A DNA stretch of 64,000 bases from Sphaerosporella brunnea (lineage: Eukaryota > Ascomycota > Pezizomycetes > Pezizales > Pyronemataceae). The translations under genes and the position numbers were made by a program. A model generated the notes under the pieces. That model saw nothing but the letters and a program-made list of their open reading frames with translations, made no database searches and was not told the origin of the DNA. The stretch spans positions 124,001-188,000 of the forward strand of contig VXIS01000041.1 in NCBI GenBank assembly GCA_008704415.1. The letters run 5' to 3'. This document shows positions 48,856-59,832 of this stretch, piece after piece (the first letter of the stretch is position 1; each line of letters begins with the position of its first letter).

Positions 48856-49677
48856 TCACTCATCCCGCGGTTTTGCCAGTTTCTCGATGCGCGCCAGCGC
48901 CAGCTCCACTCCCTCCTTCATAATCCTATAAACCTCCGCATTCTCCACCAAAATATCCTCGTTCCACGGCCTCCTCTCTATCGCAGCCGTAAGCAGGTCC
49001 TTATTCGCCCCCCTCCACTCCTCAAGTCTAAACGCAAGCTCTTCCTCCAGCTCCCGTCCACTCAACCCCACCGCCGCCAGCTCCTTTCTACGATTCTCGC
49101 ACACCTCCGCCAGCAAAATCCGTGCTTCGTTCTCGCTCCCGGCAGACCGCCGTAACCGTCTCCGCGCAGCAAAAAACCCGCGCAGCTCTCTCCCCGCATG
49201 AAAGAACAAAGCAAACTCCGCGACCTTCTCCCGCACCATCCAGTTCGGCGTGCCAGGGAGTCTCCGCCCAACATTCACGCGGGCGTAGCTCTCCGGAACG
49301 CCGAAGTCGGCTGCAGCCTGTGTCAGAGATATGTAGTTGCGGTTTAAGGCCCGGTCGCACCCAGCGCTGCAGATGCCAGTTACTGCTGGGTTCAGACTGC
49401 CCATCCCGTGTGTGCGGCTGTTGCAGATCCGGCAGGGGACGGCGGTGGAGGTGAGGTATCGTGCCAGGCTGCTGCGGGTTGGGGGGAGGACGTGGGCGCT
49501 GGCGCTGTGCGAGGGGAGGTGCAGAAGGTGCTGGCAGAAGCCTTCGACGCTGTGGTGGAGCCTGCGGCACTGCTGTGAGAGCGTTACGAAAGGGTGCGGG
49601 CCCCAGAGACTTGCTGTTGCTAGGTGCGAAAGGATCTCGAAGTGGAGGTCGCGCGGGAGGGTCGCCAGGTTCGCCAT
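48856..49677 (-). CDS. F-box-like protein with a Cys4 motif
   Basis: A single-exon gene for 273 residues. The N terminus LPRDLHFEILSHLA (residues 7-20), followed by VTLSQQCRRLHHSVEGF, resembles an F-box and suggests a role as an SCF ubiquitin-ligase adaptor. Cys82, Cys85, Cys103 and Cys107 (PCRICNS...GICSAGC) could bind one zinc ion. The C-terminal half is helical and charged with no repeat domain for substrate binding. F-box-like N termini are common and weakly conserved, so the domain call is moderate while the gene itself (long open frame, codon use like its neighbours) is likely real. The ATG at 49677 is the first in frame. Confidence 0.7.
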   Translation of the reverse strand: MANLATLPRDLHFEILSHLATASLWGPHPFVTLSQQCRRLHHSVEGFCQHLLHLPSHSASAHVLPPTRSSLARYLTSTAVPCRICNSRTHGMGSLNPAVTGICSAGCDRALNRNYISLTQAAADFGVPESYARVNVGRRLPGTPNWMVREKVAEFALFFHAGRELRGFFAARRRLRRSAGSENEARILLAEVCENRRKELAAVGLSGRELEEELAFRLEEWRGANKDLLTAAIERRPWNEDILVENAEVYRIMKEGVELALARIEKLAKPRDE

Positions 49678-51011
49678 TGTTGTTTTGAAGCAGGGGAGGA
49701 AGGTAGAGGTTTATGTAGTCGACGTCAACATGTTGACTTGAAGATAGGGGCACCGGTAGGAGATTTCAATGGGAGGTATCGTTCGAGATATGTACGCTCA
49801 GGGCGCCACGTCGTTGCAGCTAACTATTTTGGGCGTCATCGGAGATCACTCGAACCTACCGATACCTACGTGTGAGCTGTGGTGATTGTCAAGTTGGAAT
49901 GATCTGCTGTATGTCACTGGCGAACGAAGGGAGGCGTTAAGCGGTTGGAGTGATTGTCAGTGAGGCGGGCTGTAGATCGCTCCTTTTCTATCAATATCGG
50001 TATTAGTCAATTGTGGCTTCTCTCAACCGAGTCAACTCCTTGGGTTCTCAATACGGTAACCAGATGGTAAATACAACCCAATAAACACAGCACGCTTTGG
50101 ATCTCTGTCGGCCAAACTACCGTTTTCCTGTCGCCGCACCTCGAGGAGGCTAGACCTTTTACCCTTCGAGGAGTGCGCGGATCGTTGAGGCTGTGGCTGT
50201 TGGAATCCTAACTCTGATCTTGAGCACGAGTGACGGTTTATAGTTACATGCGAGTGATCTGGGGTGACGCGAGCATATGATAAGGCTGCTCACCAGATCA
50301 ACTACACGCCACATCCCCTTGCGATTACGTCGTCGACGGTCTTTCGTTAAGCAGCAGACAGGCAAGTCCTGGGAACAGATGTGCACGAATACTTATGGGC
50401 TGTTGACGTTATTGGGCGACGCTTATTGATGCCTTGGAGTCAGTCAGCACTCTTTTCTGAGTGCCGCTGCTGCGACAATGGCATTCTACAAAGAGCAGAA
50501 GCATGGCGCTGAGATGGCTTTCCCTCTCTCGATATTGGTAACTACGCGGTATATACTCGAGAGCTGACTTGGAGATATAGAGCGGATCAATGTGGTCTAC
50601 GGAAGCCGCGCTGGTTGATGTGCAGGGGCTCCAGTAACTATGATCGATCCATTGGGAGGTGCGGTAGCTCTGGATTCCATCCTTGGGGGGAATGGTTGAT
50701 CGGCCCCTCAGTAGCGAAGCCTTGAATGTTTCTGGTCCGAGGAACCACAGAGATTGCAATTGAGCGGGAATATGTCTAGTAGATTCCTGTTCGAGTTGAA
50801 CGGGCAAAATGGTTTTCAAGCCTTCCTCCTGCATTAGCGCCCGAGAGAAATGTTTAAATCCGATGATTCACAACGGCTCATTCGCGCCCACACGTGCCAA
50901 GCCCAAGCCCCTAGCGCGTCCGGCGCAAGCAAGCAAGCAAGCAAGCATCATAGTTCCAACACCACTCACTCACTCACTCACTCCCACGACAGACCCTCCC
51001 ACAACACCACC
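49678..51011. other. Intergenic region, nothing recognised
   Basis: About 1.3 kb without a supported gene. The right end, with CAAGCAAGCAAG and CTCACTCACTCA repeats at 50928-50990, is the promoter and leader of the V-ATPase f gene. Confidence 0.45.
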
Positions 51012-51504
51012 ATGAAGCCTATGTTTTCCGCGTAAGTCCACTTTGCGGTTCCGCAAAGCGGAATATCCAGAAGGCGCGGGCTAATTGTGCGGCACCGTCC
51101 ACGAAACGATGTAGGGGCACGGCCTGGTGCTGCACCGTCCTGAGCGCGTTTGCCATCGTCATTCTCGGCGTGATCGGGCTGCTGTTCAAGAACGGGTACG
51201 TCACCCGTCACCCGTCACCGCGCCACCACCACCACCACCACCGACGTCTGCCCGAAGCTGACGGCACCCACCAGACATGAAACTATGATGGGCTCCATCC
51301 ATGATCCCGAGGACGGAAAGGCGGTTGCCAACACGGTGTTTGCGAGTGTGCTCGTTTATGTGGTAGGTTTCCTATGGCTGTGGTGGGTTAGGGGGGTGGG
51401 GTTGGCTTGGGCTGATGGACGGGGGATGGTAGGCTTTCTTCGTGTTTTGTGCTGGACAGGCGTGGTTGAATATGAGGCAGCCGAGGGGGGTAGTGCTGCA
51501 GTAA
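51012..51504 (+). CDS. V-type proton ATPase membrane subunit f (RNASEK/YPR170W-B family)
   Basis: A small membrane subunit of the Vo sector of the vacuolar proton pump. Four exons (51012-51031, 51115-51195, 51275-51362, 51433-51504) encode 86 residues; introns are 83, 79 and 70 bp. The family pattern is clear: GTAWCCTVLSAFAIVILGVI (first transmembrane helix), then HETMMGSIHDPEDGKAVANT, a second helix, and FFVFCAGQAWLNMRQ at the end. These match yeast YPR170W-B and animal RNASEK in order and spacing. The animal name (ribonuclease kappa) reflects an older assignment; structures place the protein in the V-ATPase. The stop lies 102 bp from the stop of the convergent AtuA-like gene. Confidence 0.9.
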
Positions 51505-51606
51505 AGACGGATGTGTACCGAGGTTTTGGCCTTTTTTTCGTTTTGTTTTGCTTGAGGCTGTGCGTGAAGTATATATTGTATACAACCTAGTGATATCCTA
51601 TGACGC

Positions 51607-53621
51607 CTACAAGCGTGCCTTCTCCAGAAACTGCATGGGAACAGATATCCAGCGTGCGCGTATAAAATCTGCAAACCCCTTCCCCAGGCCATCCACAGAG
51701 GAAGAACTACTTACGCCCCTTCCCAACGCTCCATAGATCACGAAATGCACCGCCTGGATCTTGGGAAACTCTACACGCTCAATTACATACCCCTCCTTCC
51801 AATCCGTCCCCATCAACTGCTGTATCCGTCCCCGTGTCAGGAACCTTCGAAGCCATTCCCAGGCTCGCTTCTTGTTGTTGGCAGTCGATGGGATGAACAG
51901 TCCGATGTTGACATTTGCCCCCTTGTCCCCGCTGCGAGCAAGCGCTATGTCCCCTAGCGGCCGCAGTTCCGTGGGCCCAAAAACTTCCAGATCCTGCTGC
52001 TCTATCGGGGGGTCATAGTTTTCCCGTGGCAGCAATGCTTCGGTCACGGGAGGGTGTCCAGCATCTATGGAAGCGCCCAGCTCACCGAGGATGTGGGCCT
52101 GTTCCCGCAGCAACGACTGCTCCATCACGGCGGGGAAATACGTCAAGAAAGGTTTTGGAGCTATGGTGCGTAGATCCATACTGCAGTGGAGACCGGAAAA
52201 ATGCTGCATAAAGATGGCGGTGAAGGCTTTGGCTAGCTGTGCTGCTTTTTGTGCTGTCGAGGCTTGCGCGAAACACCGGAGGTAGGTGGTGTTTCGGAGC
52301 TGTGAGGTAGGATTGAGTTCTGGGAGACCGATGCGTTGAAATTCTAGCACGTCGAAGTCGTTGAGTGCTTGTTGGAAGGAGAGCTGGGATTTGAGCTGCG
52401 TTTCGAAGAGTGTGAATTTGTGGTTTGTTGCGGCGTTTGTGCCCGTAGCGTTGAGAAGGAATTCGCATTGGTAGCCGTCGGCGAAGAAGATGGCCAGCTT
52501 TGTGGTTGGTGGTGGCGGAAAGCCGCGGATTCCCGAGACTCGTACTCTTGGCCTAATCAGCTCCTTCTACTGGCGGGATAGATGTCAGACGTACCTGTCC
52601 TTGCCCACATCCTCCACTTCGATAGTGGAAAGATCTGCTTTGACATCACTGTTGAGATATATGTTTCCCTGCAACTCATATAGTAGTTGACACCTAATAA
52701 TATCCCTGTTTACCAGCCCGTTGGTACCTTCATGCTTGGTCACCGTATGCACCCCGTTTTCTTCAATCTCAACAATCGGAAATCCAACGTCCACAAATGT
52801 TTCCAAAGGGTATGCTTCAAACCCTGAGAAATTGGCCCCAGTGGCATAGGCAGAGCATTCAATCAGATGTCCCGCCACGAGTGCATGCGCAAGCTTTTCG
52901 AACTCTGTGTCCAACCATGAGAACCACCATCCAGCGGCGGCAATCACAGGGGACGCATCCGCCACCCGGCCACAAACCACAATGTCAGCTCCGGCATCCA
53001 GGGCTTTCCGAATGCCTCTGGCACCAAGGTAGGCATGTGCTGTAACCACCGGTTTCTGCTCCGGGTCCGCCAAAAATGTCTTCGCATTCTCGGGCACGGA
53101 AAAGGGATCGAGATGTTGCAGCCCAGTTTTTATGAGTTCTGGAAGCAGCGCAAGCACGTTGTCGCCGTCTACCCACGCCACTGTGAGGTTGTAGCCGCCC
53201 GATTGAATGGCTTGGTGGATCTCTTCTGCGAGACCCCGCGGGTTTAGCGCTCCGCCGTTGAGAATCACTTTGATACCCTTCTCGTTGAGGATTGGGAGGG
53301 TTTCGAGAAGCCCATCTCTGGCCGTGGGTTCGTAGCCCGGATGGGTTCCTGCGGCGTAGGAGCGTGCATTCAAGGCTAGGTTCAGCTCTGGTGGGTATTA
53401 GAGTGGTCCGTCTTGATAATTGGTGGACTAACCGGCCAGGTAGTCCCCTGTGATCACGTCGATAGGTCCCAAGGTGGCTTGTCGGAACATCTGGTAGCCC
53501 GGGTCGGCTGAACATATTTTAGCTTGTGAGATTAGTTATTTGGGGGGGGGGGGGATAGGGGATTACAAGTTGCTCCGGAACAGTTCCCGATGCGTATGGG
53601 ACGTTGGCCTTGTTCAGACAT
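51607..53621 (-). CDS. AtuA/DUF1446 family protein (acyclic terpene utilisation-like)
   Basis: Four exons (53621-53567, 53507-53433, 53387-52595, 52546-51607) encode 620 residues; introns are 59, 45 and 48 bp. The short first exon is recognised by RPIRIGNCSGA, a family signature that lies in a different frame from the longest open frame nearby. It is followed by GPIDVITGDYLAELNLAL, KGIKVILNGGALNPRG, ADIVVCGRVADASPVIAAAG, HLIECSAYATGANFSGFE and THEGTNGLVNRD-like KHEGTNGLVNRDII. The C-terminal domain has ALARSGDKGANVNIGLFI. Bacterial AtuA acts in acyclic terpene catabolism; fungal members are mostly uncharacterised and some sit with acyl-CoA enzymes. The substrate is unknown. A run of G lies inside intron 1 on the plus strand. 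No organelle signal is obvious. The family call is firm. Confidence 0.9.
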
Positions 53622-54429
53622 GGCTTGCAGTTGCTTAGTATGAAGGTTGAGACGGAGCTCATGACGCCTTTTATCATGGTCAGAGGTTCCGGCACCCGCT
53701 GTGGTACAGCATAAGCTTTAATCATATTGTATTCGGCCGCTTGCGGCCGTGACATATGTAAAAGAAGAGACTGTGCTACCCCTTCGGCGAGGCCGATTAC
53801 TGAGGCCTGCGGCTCCTCTAAGGAAAAGGACTAAAGAAAATCGTAACATGTCGTAACAGAGAATCTCAACACATGAATTAATATGGATCAAACTCCTGCG
53901 CCCTTCGAATACCTTGATGCAGACATACTGCGAAAAAGGTGCGGTTCAAGCGAAATCCAAGAAGAGCGGTCACGGTGGAATTATGGGTGAAAAGGGAGCG
54001 GATCTGGCTGGCTGGTTTATTATTATTATTATTTATTATCGCATAAATCAATAACTTTTTAATGACACCCGCGCGTTCGTTTAGCGGCGCGGGCAGACCA
54101 GCCTTTTCGTCATCCTCCCCTCCTCCACACCATCTTCGGCTTAATTGCCCCGCGTTTCCTCGAAAAGGACCGTGCTTTGGATCCGGTGAAATTGCCTTTG
54201 TACCGAAGCTCTACGGTACATTGGGAAATCTACAGAAGTTTCCGGCTATCGTCAGCTACTCCATCGAGAAGGATGGCTTCCTCGTCACCGGGATTCCGGG
54301 ACTGCCTATGTAACTCATGGTGCGCATGCTTTCGTGTGCAGGCCAGCCTTGTGATCCGCGCCATGAAGACCTGAGGTAGACTGCACATACATATGATTTC
54401 CATGGAAATTCCCCAAGGATCATTTGTCT

Positions 54430-54574
54430 CCTTTCCCCCGCAGTGTCGAAAGTGCCCAATACAACTACATGACACTAAATGTATGGGAAGAGATTATAAT
54501 GAGGGTGATGGGCCAATGGACCTCGTTGATGTAACCTAGTCGCATTGGGCACTTTCGACACTGCGAGGGATAGG
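54430..54574. mobile_element. MITE-like element with about 30-bp terminal inverted repeats
   Basis: The left arm at 54430-54460 and right arm at 54544-54574 are reverse complements with about two mismatches. The core GCAGTGTCGAAAGTGCCCAA is identical in both. The body is about 145 bp with no coding capacity. I cannot see a clear target-site duplication, so the superfamily is not assigned. Its arms are unlike those of the other two elements. Confidence 0.65.
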
Positions 54575-54881
54575 GATCACAAGCACACGAACTTATGGCT
54601 GTATTTTCCTGAGGAAAGTAGAAAACCGCTGTTCATACCATCCTCTCCATCACCTTCTCCCAGCATCGAGTTGACGGTAAATGGTTTGAACGCCGTTGGA
54701 CTTGTTTATTGGTTGGTTCGGAGAGCAAGCGGCGGTGCCCAGCGAATTCTCAACGCGAGTTCCTCTGACTGTCTTTATCAAATACTGGATAGATTTCTTA
54801 TGGCCATGTGGTTCTTTTCTTCTTTTCTCTTTTCATAATTGATTAGCCGCGTTCCTTCGAATTCCAGTTGGCCGCAGTTGA

Positions 54882-55029
54882 TACCGGATCTACTCGTCAT
54901 CGTCAATAAGGAAGAGAGATAAGGTTGTGGCACAGTCACCGAGCCACCGTGGCTCACGCACCCGAGCCCGTGGCGAAGTCACTGTGCCGTGACCTTATCT
55001 CTCTGCCTTATTGGCGAGTAGATCCGGTA
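54882..55029. mobile_element. MITE with long inverted repeats and TA target site, upstream of the coiled-coil gene
   Basis: A body of 144 bp (54884-55027) is flanked by TA on both sides. The arms begin CCGGATCTACTCG and continue for about 50 bp (AATAAGG..AGAGAGATAAGG..GGCACAGT), with a few mismatches and a short insertion in the left arm. The element is almost entirely an imperfect hairpin. The TA site suggests the Tc1/mariner superfamily, as for the element at 19678, but the arm sequences differ. Its right end is 160 bp from the ATG of the next gene, so it may contribute to that promoter. Confidence 0.75.
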
Positions 55030-55188
55030 CTACTCTAGGCTGTGTAACGAAGAATGACTCTGCGTGACAAAGACACAAACAAGCTCCAAGGCAGCAGCTC
55101 TACCTCGCTGCGTCCGCTTCACCATTACTTCTCTAACTATTCTCCACAGCACCCACCACGCTGATTCCCATACTCGTCCACGGGAGCG

Positions 55189-56938
55189 ATGGAGCCCTAT
55201 ACGATCCAAAGCCAGTGGGGTCAGCTAGCTCTTCAACCCCGCACACCTCGGCCTCCCGTGGAGCCTATGGCACCCACCGCCGCCACGTGCACGCGAGAGC
55301 GCGTGGCAAAGCCATCCTCTTCCGACGAAACTCGCAAAAGCTGCGCCGCCGTTCAAAAGAGTCAAAAAGTCCTTTCAGATCTGTTATCGGACAATCAACA
55401 GTTATGTGGGCGAGTTCACGAGCTAGACGAAACGCTACGGGCGATGCGGAATGCTTACGCGGCCGAAAATGAGAAGCTGAAAGAAGACATTGTCGATCTC
55501 GAGGAGCGCAACGAAACGTTGAAGGCGGAGAATCTAGAACTAGTAGTAGCTGCGACTAGCGACCAGGACGCCCAAAAGCTGCAGGAAGAGAATTTCAGGC
55601 TTGTGAGGGAGTCGCTGGATAGTCTTGTCGAGATTGATCGGCTGCTTTCTGAGGTTAAGCATGCCGATGAGGAGCTGAAGAAGCTCAGGACTAAAAATCA
55701 AGAGCTGAGCGGGAAGTTGGAGAGTGGACGCAGTACCAATGCGGAGGCGTTGAAGAAGCTGGAAGCCCTGCAGAAAGAGCGGTCCCAACTGCAGGCTGAA
55801 ATTGCGAAGCATAGCGAGCGAGGAGACAGCGCCGAGGTTATTCGGATGCGAACTAAGAATGAGGCTCTTCGGGAGCAGAACGAGCTTCTAAGGACTGAAA
55901 ACGAGGCACTCACGCAGGAGTTGCGGACTTTACATCGAGAAGCGAGTCGTGTGCAGTCCTTGGAGAAGGAGCTGGAAGAGGCCCGGGAACAGCTACGAAT
56001 TTTCCAAGGCCAGAAACCGGATGGCAAGCCGCTGTCCAGCCAGGCAGTGCCGTTTGGGGAGTATACTGGCACGCGGCCATTATCATTTGGCGAGCTCACT
56101 CCTTCTTCCAAAGCGAAGCAATTCCTTAGTTTCGCACTTGCCCGCTCAAGTATCCCACAAACCAACACATCTGGCCTCACAACTGCACCCACTCCAACCC
56201 CAGGCACCGATTCGGCGCACAGTAGTGGCTCGACCAGTCCTATCATGACACCGATCTCCTCGCCGCCTCAGATACCTGTAGATGGTATGGTAATTTCTCT
56301 TATGGGATGCGTGTGCTGATGGCTAATAATGTGAAGCTAAAACAGGGTCTGGAGCCTCAGCATCCTCTGTACCCAAGAATGGGCCGAGAGTTCTCTTCGG
56401 GTCCATGACACAACCGTCCGATCACCCCTTCTCCATCTCTTCATCTGGTTCAAATACCGGATCCAACGTTGCGCCTGGGAAGATCCCCTCAATCTTCGCG
56501 GCACGTGTATCCGCCGATGCCACTGGCGTTGACCAGAAGTCCGCAGCTACGGGATCATTGGCCTTCGACGCGATTCAAAAGGCAGCTGCACAACGCCAGG
56601 GGATGAAGCAATTTGAGATAAATCCAACGCCCAACGATCCACCGGCATCAAAGTGGGGAGCTTGTTATATTCCAGAATTATCTGAATCCATCAACAGCAT
56701 CAACCGCACCCTACTGGAAGAAAAGAAACGGTTACAGAGAGAGAACCATAAACTCACGGAAGAGGTGAAGGTTTTGCGTCCAATGGCTGATCGCGCGTGT
56801 ATATTGCAGAAACAGCTGGATGAGGTCAAGGCACAGTTGAGGGGAATCCAGCAACAACGATCGTTCGGAAAGGCACTACTACCCGTGTTTGGGGAAACTA
56901 CAAAGTTTGGGGAAGAGGCTACGAAGACGAGACCATGA
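55189..56938 (+). CDS. Coiled-coil protein of unknown function
   Basis: Two exons (55189-56284 and 56346-56938) with a 61-bp intron encode 562 residues. Residues about 55-285 are a nearly continuous coiled coil with many Glu/Leu/Asn heptads (LSDLLSDNQQLCGRVHELDE and RMRTKNEALREQNELLRTEN). A second short coil lies at about 505-550 (RTLLEEKKRLQRENHKLTEE). The remainder is Ser/Thr/Pro-rich and disordered. Short FGE-type motifs recur after each coil: PFGEYTGTRPLSFGELTP after the first and VFGETTKFGEEATKTRP at the end. No enzymatic domain or membrane segment is seen. It could be a cytoskeletal or septal-pore scaffold, but nothing in the sequence shows that. A MITE lies 160 bp upstream of the start. 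Confidence 0.75.
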
Positions 56939-57082
56939 GGGTACGGGAGTCAGATGCGTTTTTTGGAGTGGATTGGTTCAAGTCACTTTCTTCCTTCATG
57001 ATTCGAATTGAGTATAAGCAGAATACGGTTATGATTTATGATATCATTTGAGCGAATGTGCGCGACAAAATTCTTCTTTCAT
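56939..57082. other. Short convergent 3' region
   Basis: Only 144 bp separate the stops of the coiled-coil and CAP genes; the 3' UTRs probably overlap. Confidence 0.5.
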
Positions 57083-57710
57083 CTATCCCACCTCCTCCAT
57101 CACTGCGCTACCTACACCACGCCCACCACCATCGAGCCTTGTCCCACACGGCCGAACCACATTCTCCTCATAACTCCCCACCACATTCCCCGCCGGCTGG
57201 TAATTACAAACCACCAGCTCCGACGGCTCCGTCCACGCGCCCTTGACACCGTCTGGACACCACTGAATCGCACATCCCACACGCTCAGTACCCGCCCACA
57301 CCATCTGCGTGAAGTGTCCGGTCCCTGACAGTGGCGCATGGTGGTACGGATACAGGTCTCTCTCCCTTACACCCCACTGATTGCAGACAGCCTCTTCGCT
57401 CCACCCGCTGTTCGTGCCGCAGAAGAGGTTTTCGCCCATGCCTAGCGTTTGCTTAAAAACCCTTTTTAGTATATAGAGAAAGATGGAGGGGGGGGGGGCG
57501 GGTGATGTATACGGAATGCATGAAGTTACATTTTTCGGCCCAGCTCGCGGCTGCCGCTTCGAGTGAGTCGTCCCAAATCAATGCGCCGGAGCCATGTTCG
57601 GCCCGCAGAAGGTTGTGGTGGAAGAGCATTTCGGTTTGAAAGGTGCTGCTGCTGGTGGTGGTGGCTGGGGATAGGAATAGCGGCAGCAGGGCGAAGATGG
57701 CGGTGTGCAT
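57083..57710 (-). CDS. Secreted CAP-superfamily (PR-1/SCP-like) protein
   Basis: Two exons (57710-57513 and 57451-57083) encode 188 residues. The start MHTAIFALLPLFLSPATTTS is a signal peptide; the frame is open further upstream, but that sequence is not conserved in character. The CAP domain is complete: LLRAEHGSGALIWDDSLEAA, AEKCNFMHS, MGENLFCGT, the CAP1 motif GHFTQMVWAGTERVGCAIQW and the CAP2 motif VVCNYQPAGNVVG. The tetrad His/Glu residues and conserved cysteines are in place. The intron (61 bp) has a GTATAC donor. The acceptor TTTAAG is chosen because it alone keeps the frame, giving HSQTLGMGENL. Fungal CAP proteins are secreted, bind sterols or fatty acids, and in pathogens act at the host interface. 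The role here is unknown. Confidence 0.92.
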
Positions 57711-58294
57711 GGTGAGGATGTGCTTATGGATTCTTTGGGACTGGCGAGGGGAGTTTATACCGTTGCTTGATTGCTCGGGATTGGCTTTCGTCTGTGGCCG
57801 GTGAAGGCAGTCACGGTGAAGGTTGTTTGGCTGTTGCACGTTTTGGAGAGGATAATATATATGAGATGAGGATGCTATGGTGTTGGAAGAAGGTTTATGG
57901 TGGTCTGCAAGAGAGGAGGAGAAGGACCTGGGAATAAATAAAACACAACCGGCTGGCCCCATGGAATTCATATGGAGTGTGTTGACTGTATCGTGCAGGA
58001 CAGGTGTGCTTCACAAGCCAGCACTCGAACGCTCTTCCACTAAGTGACTCTCACTCTCCATCCCTCAATGGCACTCTCTCGCCCCTTTCAACACCGGATC
58101 TCCTCATAAGCTCGCTCTCGTTTGCTTTCCTCATTCACAAGACATCACCCGTGCTTCAGCCCCACTGTGGCAAGTGGCGTCGCTACATACATACATACGC
58201 TAACGCACCAAGAATCCTTGCACCGCTCGATAAAAATTCACGAACACCGACACCAGCTCGCCTCACCCATCACACCCTCCTCACTCCTCCCAAA
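57711..58294. promoter_or_regulatory. Divergent promoter region of CAP and MAK16 genes
   Basis: 584 bp separate the two start codons. It includes a CATACATACATAC repeat near 58185-58200 and a C-rich leader before MAK16. No open frame is supported. Confidence 0.4.
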
Positions 58295-59409
58295 ATGTCG
58301 TCCGACGAGATCGTCTGGCAGGTGATAAACCAGCAATTCTGCGCCTTCAAGCTGAAGTAGCCATTCCCCGCACCCTCACCAAATCCCCAAGTGCCTAGGT
58401 TGATAGAAAGACAGAACCACCAAAGGCGCCAACTTCTGCCGCAACGAATACAACGTCACAGGTCTCTGCAACCGCACGTCATGTCCGCTCGCCAACAGTC
58501 GGTACGCGACCGTGCGCAGCGAAAACGGGATCCTGTACCTGTACATGAAGACGGTGGAGCGTGCGCACATGCCCAGCAAACTGTGGGAGCGGATCAAGCT
58601 CTCGGAGAACTACGCCAAGGCGCTGCAGCAGATCGACGACCGGCTGATCTACTGGCCCAAGTTCCTGATCCACAAGTGCAAGCAGCGCATGACGCGGTTG
58701 GCGCAGGTTGCGATGCGCTCGCGAAAGCTTGCGAGAGAGGAAGCCCAGATGGGCGAGAAGGTTGTGCCTAAGATCGCCCCTAAGATTAAGAGGAGAGAGG
58801 GCACGCGTGAACGTAAAGCCCTGGCTGCCGCGAAACTGGAGCGCCAGATCGAGAAGGAACTCATTGAGCGGCTTCGAAGCGGCGCATATGGTGAGCAGCC
58901 GCTCAATGTGGAGGAGAGCATCTGGAAGAAGGTTCTGCGAGGATTGGAGAGGGGTGGCCAGGCGGAAAGGGACGTCGACTATGATGAGGAGGAGGAGGAG
59001 GAGGATGAAGAGGAACAGGAAATCGAGGAGGAGGGTGAGGTCGAGTATGTGTCTGGCGATGAAGACCTTGAGGATGAGGAGGATGGCGACCTCGGTGACA
59101 TCGAGGACTGGATCGGTTCTGGTGCTAGCGACTTCGAGGAAGATGATGATGACCTGGAGGACTCCTCCGATGAGGACGATAGCGACGAGGAGGACGAGCC
59201 CCAGACTAAGGCGCCGCAGTCCAAGGGCGACGAAAAGAAGCGCAAGCGTCCCGCGCCAGTGGTCAAGCCGAGGAAACGTGAGTCCCCCCCCTCCTTTGCC
59301 TTCTCCTGAAATTCTTGGTGCTAACTGTACCCCAGGCGGCGCAAGAGTCGAGATCGAGTACGAGGAGGAGCGGGAGGCCCTGCCTTCCCAGAAGGAGTTG
59401 GCGTTCTGA
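58295..59409 (+). CDS. MAK16: Mak16, 60S subunit assembly factor
   Basis: A nuclear protein required for early pre-60S assembly, working with Rpf1, Rrp1 and Nsa1. Three exons (58295-58356, 58415-59277, 59336-59409) encode 332 residues, with two 58-bp introns. The N-terminal domain is nearly invariant in the family: [40 protein letters not shown] with its four Cys, [40 protein letters not shown] and [18 protein letters not shown]. The second half is basic, then strongly acidic (Glu/Asp runs at about 195-270), and ends [25 protein letters not shown]. It is the fourth ribosome-assembly gene in the window. Confidence 0.97.
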
Positions 59410-59832
59410 TCCATCACCGCCTTCACCACAATCATGCGTTATGAGCTTTTCTCTGGTTTTCCTTACAACATTCTTGTATATAATACGCTTTTGCAGCTCG
59501 GCGAAAAGGGTGTGCGTTTGCAGGTTGGTTGTTTTCTCGGAATACAAAAGTGTTTTTTGTTTTTTGTATTGTTTCATGGATCATCAATCATCACCTACAG
59601 ACCTTCGCATGAGTAGTGGGACAGGTAGTCGTACCACCTCGACACAAATCGTACGATTTCTGTGGGCATTCCATAGACGAAGAAAAGAGGATATAATGGT
59701 CGCTCGCTAACTCACAGCTATCACACCCCGCAGAAGAAACACTCGCCCTGATAAGTTTTCACCACCAAGCAGATGTTATCCACCTCTATGTAAAGCACAT
59801 TTTTACCCATCCGCCATCATATTATGCAGCAT
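59410..59832. other. Convergent 3' region
   Basis: This lies between the stops of MAK16 and LSC1. It is T-rich at 59535-59570. No gene seen. Confidence 0.5.

Larger units (their letters stand above)
53622..55188. other. Intergenic region carrying two MITE-like elements
   Basis: No supported gene. It contains a TTA-rich stretch at 54018-54045, two inverted-repeat elements (54430-54574 and 54882-55029) and, at the right end, the promoter of the coiled-coil gene. An 83-codon open frame at 54062-54313 has no recognised family. Confidence 0.5.

Noticed and set aside
54062..54313. 83-codon open frame beginning MTPARSFSGAG
   Set aside because: No recognised family. The only downstream intron candidate is about 33 bp, too short for this genome, so I did not call a gene.
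57711..57971. Longer N terminus for the CAP protein from upstream in-frame ATGs
   Set aside because: It would bury the clear signal peptide at MHTAIFALLPLFL, and the extension has no conserved character.
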